From assembly GCF_000016545.1 (NCBI RefSeq), contig NC_009437.1, positions 599,501 to 663,500 on the forward strand: a DNA stretch of 64,000 nucleotides, in the 5' to 3' direction. Of this stretch, positions 1 through 8,431 are shown one piece after another. Below the pieces are notes generated by a model. The model was given only the letters and a program-made list of their open reading frames with translations. It did no database searches and had not been told where the DNA came from. Made by a program: the position numbers and the translations under genes. Each line of letters begins with the position of its first letter. Within the stretch, counting starts at the first letter, position 1. The DNA is from Caldicellulosiruptor saccharolyticus DSM 8903. GTDB taxonomy: Bacteria; Bacillota; Thermoanaerobacteria; Caldicellulosiruptorales; Caldicellulosiruptoraceae.

Positions 1-2336
1 TGATAGAACGAAAAATCCAAAATTGAACCACTTTTGGTTCTTAAAAATACTATGTTAAACTTTTCATTCTTTTCATATGGTGGATTGCCCTTTTCAAGAT
101 TGTAACATTTCAAATAGCTGCCAAGATTGGATTCTACCTTTTTCTTGGTGTCACTTGGCAGACTTTCAAAACTCTTTGTCAGTAAAATTACAGACGATTT
201 TGCAAGCTTACTATCGAACTTTGCAACATACTGGTTTATAGCTTCAACAGGCGGTAAATTTACAACATTACCTTTCAGATTGTCAATCCAGATATAACCT
301 TGTGTTTTTTGAGGGATGAGCAAAATATAGTCTAAAGTTTTGTAACTCTCTACATTCAAGGAATAGCTTTTAAAATTGTCGCTTTTGCTCTGAGGTATTT
401 CAACCTCTTTTTGAGTGCCATTTGGCATTTTAAAGCCAAGGTATACTTTGACATTTTTTGCGCAAAGGTCAAATGAAATTTTATTTATATTTGTAAGGTC
501 GACAGGAGTTTTAAAGTTGAGCTTAAAGCTTTTGCCTTTTGTCGATGAGACGCTGAAATAGACCTTATTTGAATATTTTCCTTGTGTCTTGTTCTTTGAT
601 GAAAGAAACATCGAAACACCTTTTGGCCAGCTCAAGGCAAGGTAATCAAACGACCTAAGAAGCTGTAAAGTCTCACCTATTCCAACGGGTATACTGCATT
701 TTAAATCCTTGTAAGAAAATGTTACAAAGCCTCTAAAATTAGATTTTGCTATAAAACTTCCGTCTTTGAACTCAAAAGCAGGATTTTTTTCCGCTTGAAC
801 TTTTCTTGGGTCTATCTCTTTAAAGTGGCCAAGCTTATCTTTTATATAAAACCTTAGCCTTGCCGACTCACCGGGCAAAAGGTAAAGCTGCTTTTTGTTT
901 GTGGTCAAAATCTCCGGTTTGTATACCGAAATCTTTTTTTGTGCAAAAGCTTTTTGATACACATCTTCATACACACAAGATATTGTAACAACACCATCTT
1001 TGTAAGGAATAAATGTGCCATCTTTTATGTCTATCTCGTAAGCATCTTGGTAGACCTTCAAATATACAGCATCATATGTAATTGTATTGTAAAATCTGTC
1101 CTTTGCATATACCTTTATAGGATACTCTTCACCTGCAAAGACCCTGTCAGGGCAGTCTATATAAAATGTAGCAATCTTATCATCTCTGTATTTGTAAAAA
1201 GCTGCTATTGAGTCAAAGACCTTTCGAGTCTCACCTATGTTGTAAAAAGCTTTGAACTTTCCATCATTGTCCTTTGCAATAAGCTGTGTGGAATACCCAC
1301 CATCAAGGTTTATGGCTGTCCACACGTCAATTGATTGCAAGAAACTTGCAAGCTCACCCTGTGAGAGACCAATGCTCTTTCCATTTCGTCCGTCAACAGC
1401 AACAAGATAGAGATATCGACCGGTTTTGTCAATGCCAATTGCAGACCGTGGATGCCTTCCTGCAATCTCATGTGTAAAAGATGGTATTTTGCCGTCTTTT
1501 AACAAGAAGGTATTACCAGATGCCGCAGCTTTTATTTTTTCAAGTGGAATGGAAAGGTCTATCTTTAAACTTACTTTGTCGCCCACTTTGAAGTTTGCTT
1601 TCAGGTTTTTTGCATAGTTACCTGTTGCTACCAAAAGATATTCGTTCTTGTCCAAGGCAACAGTCTGCTTTTCTTCTCTGATATCTTTGATGATGCCATC
1701 TTTTATGATGAGCTCCACAATTCCCTTGTACTTGTTTCCGATAGTTTTTTGAACATAGTCGCCTGTGAACAAAATAGGGTATGTCAAATCGCCTGTGAAC
1801 TTGTTTACATGTGCAATCTTGAATTCATAACCAGAATCTAAGTTTACAAGCTTGTATAAAAGACCATTTATATAGTCAAAAAGAATTTCATTTGAAGTTG
1901 TATATACAAATGCTGGAAAGGTATTTTGCTTGTTATTTGGTGAAGATAGAATCTTGCCACCTGATACAGAAATTCCAATTGGCCAGATTTTATTATAGTC
2001 TGTCTTGGTATTTGTATAAAAGAAGTTTGCGTTTATTGCAGCAATAGGGTTTTTGTCGATTTGACTTGAAACCATGTTATATACAAAATCACCGGTGTTC
2101 GCAACTTTTGACTTTAACACATCAAAGTCAAATCCACCATCTATAAGGTCAAGCTTTATGCAATTTATATCCACAAAACCTTCATCTGTCAAAAGTTCAT
2201 ACTTTTCATAATACGTGCGAGGAGCAATCTGCTGTGTTGTTTTAAATCTCAAAATTTCTGTATACGGCTTTGCAAATACTGATAGAACGAGCGACACAAT
2301 TGTCGCAAAAGAAATAAAGCTTAAAAACTTTTTCAT
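1..2336 (-). CDS. Secreted phosphodiester glycosidase (NAGPA-domain) family protein, 3' end outside window
   Basis: The frame is open from an ATG at 2334-2336 to the window edge, about 778 codons, so the C-terminus is missing. A GGAGGC ribosome-binding site lies about 10 bases upstream of the ATG. The N-terminus (MKKFLSFISFATIVSLVLSV) is a typical signal peptide, so the product is exported. Around residues 285-350 it carries the hallmark of the NAGPA/phosphodiester glycosidase family: a GRHPRSAIGID segment, then VAVDGRNGKSIGLS, then AINLDGGYST. Family members hydrolyse sugar-phosphodiester bonds on glycans or cell-wall polymers; the substrate here is unknown. The downstream half looks like beta-sandwich, carbohydrate-binding-like sequence. 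It probably shares a transcript with the TtcA-like gene upstream of it. Confidence 0.8.
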   Translation of the reverse strand, partial: MKKFLSFISFATIVSLVLSVFAKPYTEILRFKTTQQIAPRTYYEKYELLTDEGFVDINCIKLDLIDGGFDFDVLKSKVANTGDFVYNMVSSQIDKNPIAAINANFFYTNTKTDYNKIWPIGISVSGGKILSSPNNKQNTFPAFVYTTSNEILFDYINGLLYKLVNLDSGYEFKIAHVNKFTGDLTYPILFTGDYVQKTIGNKYKGIVELIIKDGIIKDIREEKQTVALDKNEYLLVATGNYAKNLKANFKVGDKVSLKIDLSIPLEKIKAAASGNTFLLKDGKIPSFTHEIAGRHPRSAIGIDKTGRYLYLVAVDGRNGKSIGLSQGELASFLQSIDVWTAINLDGGYSTQLIAKDNDGKFKAFYNIGETRKVFDSIAAFYKYRDDKIATFYIDCPDRVFAGEEYPIKVYAKDRFYNTITYDAVYLKVYQDAYEIDIKDGTFIPYKDGVVTISCVYEDVYQKAFAQKKISVYKPEILTTNKKQLYLLPGESARLRFYIKDKLGHFKEIDPRKVQAEKNPAFEFKDGSFIAKSNFRGFVTFSYKDLKCSIPVGIGETLQLLRSFDYLALSWPKGVSMFLSSKNKTQGKYSNKVYFSVSSTKGKSFKLNFKTPVDLTNINKISFDLCAKNVKVYLGFKMPNGTQKEVEIPQSKSDNFKSYSLNVESYKTLDYILLIPQKTQGYIWIDNLKGNVVNLPPVEAINQYVAKFDSKLAKSSVILLTKSFESLPSDTKKKVESNLGSYLKCYNLEKGNPPYEKNEKFNIVFLRTKSGSILDFSFY

Positions 2337-2380
2337 CTTCACACTTGCCTCCAGTCTTTTGTGATGAAAATCGCAAAAGT

Positions 2381-3088
2381 TTAGTCTTTTAATCCCCATA
2401 TATTTCTCTTTATAGCATTAAAGACCAAATCCTTGGTTGCGGGATGAAACTGTTTCAAACTTTTTACAAACTCTTTCATTCTTTGTCTGTTAGTTTTTCC
2501 ATTTGCAGGGCATAGGTTTGTGATTACGGGAAGCTCAAGCTTTCTTGCAGCAGCCCTCAAGTCATGTTCTTTTAAATAAATCATAGGTCTTATAGTTGTA
2601 ATTTGAGTTCTGTCAAGGTATGTCTTTGGCGAAAAACAGTAGATTCTTCCTTCAAAAAATAGGCTCAGGAAAAATGTTTCAACCACGTCATCCAAGTGAT
2701 GTCCGAGCGCAACCTTGTTGCAGCCAAGACTTTTTGCAGTGGAGTTAAGTATTCCACGTCGAAGGTTTGCACAAAGCGAGCAAGGATTTTCTTCTTTTCT
2801 AATGTCAAACACAATCTGTTTTATCTGCGATGGCACAAGATGAAATTCAACATCTATTTTATCACAAAATTCTTTGATTGGCAAAAAATCCATTCCCTCA
2901 AATCCCATATCAACCGTGATAGCAACAACATCAAACTTTTTGGGGTAAAATCTTCTCATAAAGCTCAAAGTGTAGAGCATAGTGAGACTATCTTTTCCGG
3001 CAGAAACACCAACTGCAATCTTGTCTCCTTCTTCTATCATTTCAAAATCTTCTACAGCCTTTCTCACCTTGCTAAAGATATGCTGCAT
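2381..3088 (-). CDS. TtcA-family PP-loop ATPase, probable tRNA thiolation enzyme
   Basis: A 235-residue protein with the PP-loop SAGKDS at residues 29-34, which binds ATP and adenylates the target base. A Cys pair (C103, C106, in CSLCANLRRG) and a third Cys (C193, in NLCPANGKTNRQRMK) match the iron-sulfur and sulfur-transfer arrangement of TtcA-type tRNA 2-thiocytidine synthases. The GHHLDD motif at about 130-134 is also typical of TtcA/TilS-like enzymes. The loop reads SAGKDS rather than the commoner SGGKDS. The start is supported by a GGAGG site a few bases before the ATG. It is co-oriented with the exported glycosidase, 44 bases downstream. A TilS-like role is less likely because of the Cys pattern. 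Confidence 0.8.
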   Translation of the reverse strand: MQHIFSKVRKAVEDFEMIEEGDKIAVGVSAGKDSLTMLYTLSFMRRFYPKKFDVVAITVDMGFEGMDFLPIKEFCDKIDVEFHLVPSQIKQIVFDIRKEENPCSLCANLRRGILNSTAKSLGCNKVALGHHLDDVVETFFLSLFFEGRIYCFSPKTYLDRTQITTIRPMIYLKEHDLRAAARKLELPVITNLCPANGKTNRQRMKEFVKSLKQFHPATKDLVFNAIKRNIWGLKD

Positions 3089-3325
3089 TTTTCATTCCTC
3101 CAAATGCTATTATTTTGATTTATATTGTAGACATTATTGAATTATACCATGTTTGCTATCATATAAGGAAGTTAAAAATTACTCATTCTTAGTGTAAAAT
3201 ATTTATAGCACATTAGATGGGAAAAAAGCTCCCTCCTCTTGGTAGAAGAGAAAAAATGATGTAGAATATAAGGTTGAAAAAAGAATAAAAAAGAAAAGGA
3301 AAAACAAACCAAAGGAGGGACCAAA

Positions 3326-4091
3326 ATGACTAAAAATATTGTATCAAAAATAGAAGAACTTTTAAAGACTTTTGAGGACGGATTAGAGAAGATAGTGCGA
3401 AAGGAGAAGGATTTAGCAGAATATTCAATTGAGCTTAAGAAGCAATTGGACCAGATAGGTAAGGGGATGATAGAGGAGGCATGTAGATTTATAGATGAAG
3501 TGGTGAAAGAAAGCAAAGAGAGGAAGAAGAGGTATGAGGTTGTAAGGAAAGATAAGAGAAGTTTAAAGACAATATTTGGGGATATTGAATATGAGAGGAC
3601 GTATTATAGGGATAAAAAAAGCAAAGGATATGTTTATTTAGTGGATGAGATTTTAGGGATAGAGAGATATCAAAGGATAGACAATGCAGTAAAGGGAGCG
3701 ATAATAGAGAGGGTAGTGGAGATGTCATATGAGAAAGCAGCGAAGGAAGTATTAGGAGAAGATAGGATTAGTAGACAAAGTGTAATGAATATTTTGAAGG
3801 GGATAGATAGTAAAGAATTAGATGAAATCCAGCGTAGCAAGAGGGTAAGAGAAGGGAAGAAAGTTGTAAAAGAGCTTTATATAGAGGCGGATGAAGACCA
3901 TATTTCATTACAGAATGGGGAGAGGAAGATAGCAAAGCTTGTTTACATAAATACGGGATATAAGGAGAGAGGAGGTATTGTTAAGAGGAAAGAATTAAAT
4001 GATGTGCATTATTTTAGCAGTGTAAAAGAGGATGGAGATGATTTTTGGGCTAAAGTGAGTGAGTATATTGAAAAGAATTTTGAAGTTGAGA
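3326..4091 (+). pseudogene. ISLre2 (UPF0236) transposase, N-terminal part
   Basis: The first ~255 codons of an ISLre2-family transposase, starting at an ATG after an AAAGGAGGGA site. The N-terminal coiled-coil-like segment, the RRKDKRSLKTIFGDIEYERTYY-type core and the VKELYIEADEDH segment containing catalytic acidic residues are recognisable. Genuine coding ends at 4091, where an IS256 end begins; codons read beyond that belong to the IS256 terminus. It cannot make an active transposase. A closely related, shorter N-terminal piece lies at 34912-35198. Confidence 0.8.
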
Positions 4092-5400
4092 GAGACTTGT
4101 CAAGAATTTTGTGTTTCCATTTCATAGCGTATATTGTAGAGCTGTAATATATTGTAACTACATTTTTTAAGAATAGGTACTCCGTTTTTCCACTTGCCCC
4201 GACGCAAGTTTTCTCTTTGTAAATATATGTTTATCTCTAAAACTTCTACAGATTGAAAATAACCACCGGAGTTTATTCTTATCTTTTCAATCATACTGTT
4301 TACGCTTTCTACAGCATTAGTAGTATAAATGTACTTTCTTAAATCTTCAGGATACCTCATATGTGCAAGATAGAACTCTGCTTTTTCGCAAATACCTTTT
4401 ATGAATCGAGGATATTTTGAGGAGTATTGCTCACAAAGAAGTTTGAACTTTGAAATAGCTTCGTCAAAATCAGCAGAGGAAGTTCTTAGTTTATCAAGCT
4501 CTTTGTTGAAAACGGAAGCATCATCTTTTGCCATATGTTTTCTGACATTGCGTTGAAGGTGAACAAAACATAGTTGATGGTCGGCAAGGGGATAAGCGAG
4601 TCTAACAGCATCGATAATGCCTGGAAAATCATCGCTTACAACTATTAAGACTTTTTTAAGACCTCTTGTAATTAAGTCGTCAAAGACTCTCATCCAATCG
4701 GCTTTGTTTTCTTTGCCGAAGAAAGTGTAGATACCGAAGATATCTTTTTTGCCTTCTAAATCAATGCCAAGCACGACATAGCAAGTAGCTTGTTTAACTT
4801 TTGAGTTATCTTTAATTTCGCAATGGTAACCGTCAATGATAAGAGCAAAAGCACTTTCAGGAAGTTCTCTTTGTTTGAAAAGTTGAAGCTCGTTTTTAAG
4901 ATCGTTTTTGATTTTTTCGATTTCGTCTTCAGAATAAGGCAGATTCATGCTTTTAAGAGTTTGGACAAGAGAACTTTCTGAGTAACCATTGGCGACTAAA
5001 GACATGAGCAGGTCAGTGTATGAGCTGTCAACCCTTTTGTAGCGGTCAGGGAGAATGGAAGGTCGAAAGTTACCAGAGCGTGTGCGAGGAACAGAAATTT
5101 CAAGGCTGCCAACAGGTGTTGCAAGTTTTCTGCCGTAAAAACCATTGCCTTTATCGTTTTCGTTTTTAGCAAGGTAAACAGTTCTTTCTGATAACATAAA
5201 GCAATCGAGCAAGTTTTCCAAAAGCTGTTTTAAAGCTGGGCGAGTAGGATCATCTTTGGAGCAATACATATTTAATACTTGCTCGATAGCCATATTTTTA
5301 GCGGTTTCAAAAATTTCATTTTTCTCCATAATCGTGAGCCCCCCTTTGGTGATTATTTCAACACTAATTATACAGTGGACACAATTTTATTTTAACTCCC
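4092..5400 (-). mobile_element. IS256-family insertion sequence, copy 1
   Basis: A 1309-bp element. Its ends are GAGACTTGTCAAGAATTTTG on the left and, read from the right, GGGAGTTAAAATAAAATTG, forming imperfect terminal inverted repeats. The length is the same as copies at 21013-22321 and 35199-36507. The 8-bp flanks differ (AGTTGAGA on the left, CACTGGGA on the right), so there is no target-site duplication. This indicates deletion or recombination after insertion. Confidence 0.9.
4100..5329 (-). CDS. IS256/Mutator-family transposase
   Basis: An intact 409-residue Mutator-type DDE transposase that would cut and join the element ends. The likely catalytic residues are D166 (in IIDGYH), D233 (in VVSDDF) and E341 (in NAVESVNS). 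The family motif C254-x2-H257 followed by LQRN is also present. The length is typical of the family. The protein is identical to those at 21084-22313 and 35207-36436, which points to recent spread. The start follows a GGGGGG-type ribosome-binding site. A fourth, degenerate copy lies at 25378-26697. Confidence 0.95.
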   Translation of the reverse strand: MEKNEIFETAKNMAIEQVLNMYCSKDDPTRPALKQLLENLLDCFMLSERTVYLAKNENDKGNGFYGRKLATPVGSLEISVPRTRSGNFRPSILPDRYKRVDSSYTDLLMSLVANGYSESSLVQTLKSMNLPYSEDEIEKIKNDLKNELQLFKQRELPESAFALIIDGYHCEIKDNSKVKQATCYVVLGIDLEGKKDIFGIYTFFGKENKADWMRVFDDLITRGLKKVLIVVSDDFPGIIDAVRLAYPLADHQLCFVHLQRNVRKHMAKDDASVFNKELDKLRTSSADFDEAISKFKLLCEQYSSKYPRFIKGICEKAEFYLAHMRYPEDLRKYIYTTNAVESVNSMIEKIRINSGGYFQSVEVLEINIYLQRENLRRGKWKNGVPILKKCSYNILQLYNIRYEMETQNS

Positions 5401-5793
5401 CACTGGGATAATATAGTATTAGAAGCAGTGAATGTAAATATAAAGGGATGCAGTGCGGAAGGGCATGTAAGTCATGTATTAGCGGAGAGGATGAGTTCAA
5501 GACCAAGGGGATGGAGCGAAGATATAGCAGAGACCATGGTAAAGCTATTGAGTTTAAAATACAATGGTTTTAAGATTATGGATGTATATTTGGATAGGAT
5601 AAAGGCAAAGAAGAGAGAAAGGCGAGAAGTTAAGGAAATAGGAGAGGGTATTATAAAGAACGTGAGGAAAGTAATAAAAGGCGTGGAGAAGAGGAATAAT
5701 ATACCGGTTATGGCAAATGGTAAAGTTAACCAGTTGCAGAGGACATTAAAATCTTTGATTAGTTGTGACTTCTATAATGCAGGTATATTCTAA
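5401..5793 (+). pseudogene. ISLre2 transposase, C-terminal part
   Basis: The C-terminal ~130 codons of an ISLre2 (UPF0236) transposase. It opens in frame with WDNIVLEAVN and contains the family signature GCSAEGHVSHVL followed by MSSRPRGWSE. There is no start of its own, because the IS256 copy at 4092-5400 has replaced what preceded it. Together with the N-terminal piece it totals about 385 residues against roughly 450-480 in intact relatives, so perhaps 80-90 codons are missing. Confidence 0.8.
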
Positions 5794-5844
5794 TAAAAAA
5801 TTTTTCCTACAAACTCTTGACACTATCTTACTCATTCCAACCTC

Positions 5845-5873
5845 TTGACGAAAATCAAAAATGGTGCTATTAT
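5845..5873 (+). promoter_or_regulatory. Sigma-A-type promoter of the tRNA cluster
   Basis: TTGACG at 5845-5850, a 17-base spacer, then TATTAT at 5868-5873. It lies just upstream of tRNA-Pro and just outside the ISLre2 right end, so it is the likely promoter for all five tRNA genes. Confidence 0.75.
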
Positions 5874-5887
5874 ATAAATGCTGATGG

Positions 5888-5964
5888 CGGGGTGTAGCTC
5901 AGCTTGGTAGAGCACGTGGTTTGGGACCATGGGGCCGGAGGTTCAAGTCCTCTCACCCCGACCA
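5888..5964 (+). tRNA. tRNA-Pro (UGG)
   Basis: A 77-base cloverleaf with acceptor arms CGGGGTG and CACCCCG, anticodon loop TTTGGGA (anticodon TGG), a TTCAAGT T-loop and encoded CCA. First gene of a five-tRNA cluster. Confidence 0.95.
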
Positions 5965-6059
5965 TTAGAATAGATTGTTGAAAAGGGTATTGACAGAAAG
6001 GGAAAGCGTGTGCTAAAATACAAAAACGTCGGCTCTTAAAAAAGAAGAGAGTAAAAAAT

Positions 6060-6144
6060 GGAGGGGTACCCAAGTGGTCAAAGGGGGCAGACTGTAAATC
6101 TGTTGCCGCAGGCTTCGTTGGTTCGAATCCAACCCCCTCCACCA
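6060..6144 (+). tRNA. tRNA-Tyr (GUA)
   Basis: An 85-base class II tRNA with a long variable arm, acceptor arms GGAGGGG and CCCCTCC, anticodon loop CTGTAAA (anticodon GTA), a GTTCGAAT T-loop and encoded CCA. Confidence 0.95.
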
Positions 6145-6161
6145 CTAAGATTAAAAATGGT

Positions 6162-6237
6162 GCTGGCGTAGCTCAATCGGTAGAGCAGCCGACTTGTAAT
6201 CGGCAGGTTGCGGGTTCGAGTCCCATCGCCAGCTCCA
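6162..6237 (+). tRNA. tRNA-Thr (UGU)
   Basis: A 76-base tRNA with acceptor arms GCTGGCG and CGCCAGC, anticodon loop CTTGTAA (anticodon TGT) and encoded CCA. Confidence 0.95.
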
Positions 6238-6263
6238 TTTAATTTAATAAAAAAATAAAAGGT

Positions 6264-6339
<76 letters not shown>

Positions 6340-6347
6340 ATTTAAAT

Positions 6348-6424
<77 letters not shown>

Positions 6425-6515
6425 TTTGTTTTTGAGGGTTTTGATGGTTAGAATAGTATTATAAACATTTTTTTGATAATTATCTTTCAGCTATCTAAGA
6501 GACTGCAAAAATTTA

Positions 6516-6550
6516 GGGTAACTGCTCTGCTATCGTAGGAGCAGTTACCC
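6516..6550 (+). terminator. Hairpin terminator after the tRNA cluster
   Basis: A perfect 12-bp stem, GGGTAACTGCTC paired with GAGCAGTTACCC, with an 11-base loop, followed by a T-rich stretch. Its twin is at 41276-41310. It could also serve the minus-strand cupin gene. Confidence 0.75.
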
Positions 6551-6662
6551 TTATATTTTGTTTGCTAAAATACGTGATTTAACTTAATTTACAGCATTAT
6601 GATAAACTTAAACGAAAATGAAATATTTATACCTCTTTAGTTGTGGCAGCTCATGTTTTTTT

Positions 6663-6986
6663 TTATAGCTCATACTGATGGCCTTTTCGCCTTTTGCCCA
6701 TAAGAGGACCTTCCAACCAAAACATTGTTGTGTCTTCTAAAGCTTCTACAATTTCATGAAAATCTCCCATCCTTGTCCAGAGCATGTCACCTTTTTCAAG
6801 TATGTATTCCTTATCTTCTGAAATCACTTTTAGTTTTCCTTCGAGTACGAAATAGTACTCATCACAGTCGTGTGTATGTCTTTCTACAATGTTTTTTTGT
6901 CCTTTTTTATAATAAGCAATTCCCCACGAAGAAAATCCTGGGTCACCAAACAATAATGGCTGCTCATTTATGTTTCGTTTTGGCAT
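6663..6986 (-). CDS. Small cupin-domain protein (copy A)
   Basis: A 107-residue single-domain cupin. The metal-binding motif is visible as HTHDCDEYYFVLEG (residues ~37-50), and the second cupin motif as KGDMLWTRMGDFHEI (residues ~70-84). It is probably a cytoplasmic small-molecule-binding or isomerase-like protein; no substrate can be assigned. It is transcribed away from the glutamate synthase operon, so the two share a ~350-base regulatory region. Copy B at 41418-41741 differs by one residue (D to E within the metal motif segment). Confidence 0.8.
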   Translation of the reverse strand: MPKRNINEQPLLFGDPGFSSWGIAYYKKGQKNIVERHTHDCDEYYFVLEGKLKVISEDKEYILEKGDMLWTRMGDFHEIVEALEDTTMFWLEGPLMGKRRKGHQYEL

Positions 6987-7108
6987 TTTCTCACCTCAAA
7001 AAATTCATTTTTTCTCTTCAGTATGTTATACTTAAATTCTAACTTATAATCATTGCAATTAGAAGATATATTCAAAATTTTTTGTTTTTTATTTTAACAC
7101 CCAATGTT

Positions 7109-7156
7109 TTGCAAGTTCTGTACCAAAATTGCAAGTTTTTTATTCTCAACTTGCAA
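7109..7156 (+). promoter_or_regulatory. Three TTGCAAGTT sites upstream of the glutamate synthase promoter (copy A)
   Basis: TTGCAAGTT at 7109-7117 and again at 7129-7137 (20 bases apart, about two helical turns), then the inverted form AACTTGCAA at 7148-7156. The block sits 29-76 bases upstream of the -35 box of the operon, where an activator would bind. The same three sites at nearly the same spacing are kept in copy B. The binding protein is unknown. Confidence 0.55.
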
Positions 7157-7184
7157 GAAGCAAAAAATTCACCTCAATTTATTA

Positions 7185-7213
7185 TTGATTGTTTAAGAAT
7201 TTGCTGCTATAAT
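7185..7213 (+). promoter_or_regulatory. Promoter of glutamate synthase operon (copy A)
   Basis: TTGATT at 7185-7190, a 17-base spacer and a perfect TATAAT at 7208-7213. The resulting leader is about 115 bases and contains the palindrome ATACATGTAT. Conserved in copy B at 41941-41969. Confidence 0.75.
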
Positions 7214-7336
7214 TAAATTTAACACATTGTATACATGTATTATTGTTGTTCTTTGAATGCAAAATATATTAAGATTTTATCAAAAAAGAGAATAAATGTA
7301 AATAAAATTTCAATTTATATACAGGAGGTATAAAAA

Positions 7337-8431
7337 TTGTTAAGAGAAGGGCAAGTTAGGATTCCATCAGGTTGTGCTATTTCTGGGTTTATTAACAAAA
7401 AAGGTGTGAGGGTTTCTGGCACAGACATTATAAATTCCATTGCAATTATGAAAGAGAGAGGGAATGGACTTGGTGGTGGGTTTGCAGCTTATGGAATCTA
7501 TCCTGACAGGAAAGACTGGTATGCTTTTCACTTATTCTTTGACGATATAAAAGCAAAAGAGGACACAGAACATTTTTTGAACCAAAACTTTGAAATATTA
7601 GAAAGTGAAGTAATTCCAACAAGAAAGATTTCAAGTATTCAGAACGCTCCAATTGTTTGGCGATATTTTGTAAAACCTCTTGAAAAAAGGTTGAGAGACA
7701 CAGAAAAAACAGAAGAGGACTTTGTGGTGGACAGTGTTATGTTCATAAACAGCCAGATTGATGGTGCATATGTCTTTTCAAGCGGTAAGAACATGGGCGC
7801 ATTCAAAGGAGTTGGGTATCCTGAGGACATAGGCGAGTTTTTCAGAATTGATGAATATAAAGCATATATCTGGACAGCGCACTCAAGATTTCCAACAAAC
7901 ACACCTGGTTGGTGGGGCGGTGCGCATCCATTTACATTACTTGACTGGTCAATTGTCCACAATGGCGAGATTTCGTCATATGGCACAAATTATAGGTACT
8001 TAGAGATGTTTGGATACAAATGTACACTCAGGACAGACACCGAGGTTATGGCATATCTTTTTGACCTTCTTCTAAGAAGACACAGACTTCCTGTTGAGAT
8101 TGCAACAAAAGCGTTAGCAGCGCCGTTTTGGAGTGTGATCGACAGGCAAAGCGAACAAGAAAGAGAGAAACTGAGAGCTATCAGGATAGTTTATCAATCA
8201 TGCCTTGTAAATGGGCCGTTTTCTATCATTTTAGGTTTCTCAAACGGAATATTAGCATTAAATGATAGGATAAAGCTAAGACCGCTGGTTGCAGCACAAA
8301 AAGGCGATTTTGTTTATGTTGCTTCAGAAGAGTCGGCTATTAGAGAGATTTGCAAGGATCCAGAAAAGGTCTGGATGCCAAAGGGTGGCGAAGCTGTTTA
8401 TGTTACTTTGGACGAAGGGGTGATAGTATGA
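7337..8431 (+). CDS. Split glutamate synthase, glutaminase (class II amidotransferase) subunit, copy A
   Basis: A 364-residue Ntn-hydrolase domain that releases ammonia from glutamine for glutamate synthesis. The probable catalytic Cys is C13 (in PSGCAISGF), so the first 12 residues may be removed as a propeptide. Further glutaminase signatures are TAHSRFPTNTPGWWGGAHPF, VHNGEISSYGTN and LRTDTEV. In bacterial GltB this is the N-terminal domain of one large chain; here it is a separate protein, as in the archaeal-type enzymes of clostridia and Thermotogales. TTG start at 7337 after AGGAGGT. It overlaps the next gene by 4 bases (ATGA), so translation is coupled. Confidence 0.9.
   Translation: MLREGQVRIPSGCAISGFINKKGVRVSGTDIINSIAIMKERGNGLGGGFAAYGIYPDRKDWYAFHLFFDDIKAKEDTEHFLNQNFEILESEVIPTRKISSIQNAPIVWRYFVKPLEKRLRDTEKTEEDFVVDSVMFINSQIDGAYVFSSGKNMGAFKGVGYPEDIGEFFRIDEYKAYIWTAHSRFPTNTPGWWGGAHPFTLLDWSIVHNGEISSYGTNYRYLEMFGYKCTLRTDTEVMAYLFDLLLRRHRLPVEIATKALAAPFWSVIDRQSEQEREKLRAIRIVYQSCLVNGPFSIILGFSNGILALNDRIKLRPLVAAQKGDFVYVASEESAIREICKDPEKVWMPKGGEAVYVTLDEGVIV

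Larger units (their letters stand above)
3223..5827 (+). mobile_element. ISLre2-type insertion sequence, deleted and interrupted by IS256
   Basis: Boundaries come from comparison with two other ISLre2 pieces in the window. The left end (AAAAAGCTCCCTCCTCTTGG) recurs at about 34810. The right end (CTACAAAC.CTTGACACTAT) recurs at about 34788-34807. The element holds the N-terminal and C-terminal parts of one transposase, with an IS256 copy between them at 4092-5400. The two flanks of that IS256 copy show no target duplication and the middle of the transposase is missing, so insertion was accompanied or followed by a deletion. Confidence 0.7.

Noticed and set aside
939-1617. Plus-strand open frames inside the first 2.3 kb
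   Set aside because: They lie antisense to the long exported glycosidase frame on the minus strand, which has a signal peptide and family motifs; the plus frames have neither.
2696-3118. 140-codon plus-strand frame overlapping the TtcA-like gene
   Set aside because: Antisense shadow of a gene with complete PP-loop and Cys motifs.
5870-6145. 91-codon minus-strand frame over tRNA-Pro and tRNA-Tyr
   Set aside because: It is the reverse complement of two well-formed tRNA genes; translated tRNA antisense commonly gives such spurious products (VGFEPTKPAATDLQS type).
8350-8427. Longer start for the FMN subunit of glutamate synthase
   Set aside because: The extension overlaps the end of the glutaminase gene in another frame; the ATG at 8428 in an ATGA overlap is the natural coupled start. 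The same holds for 43106-43183.
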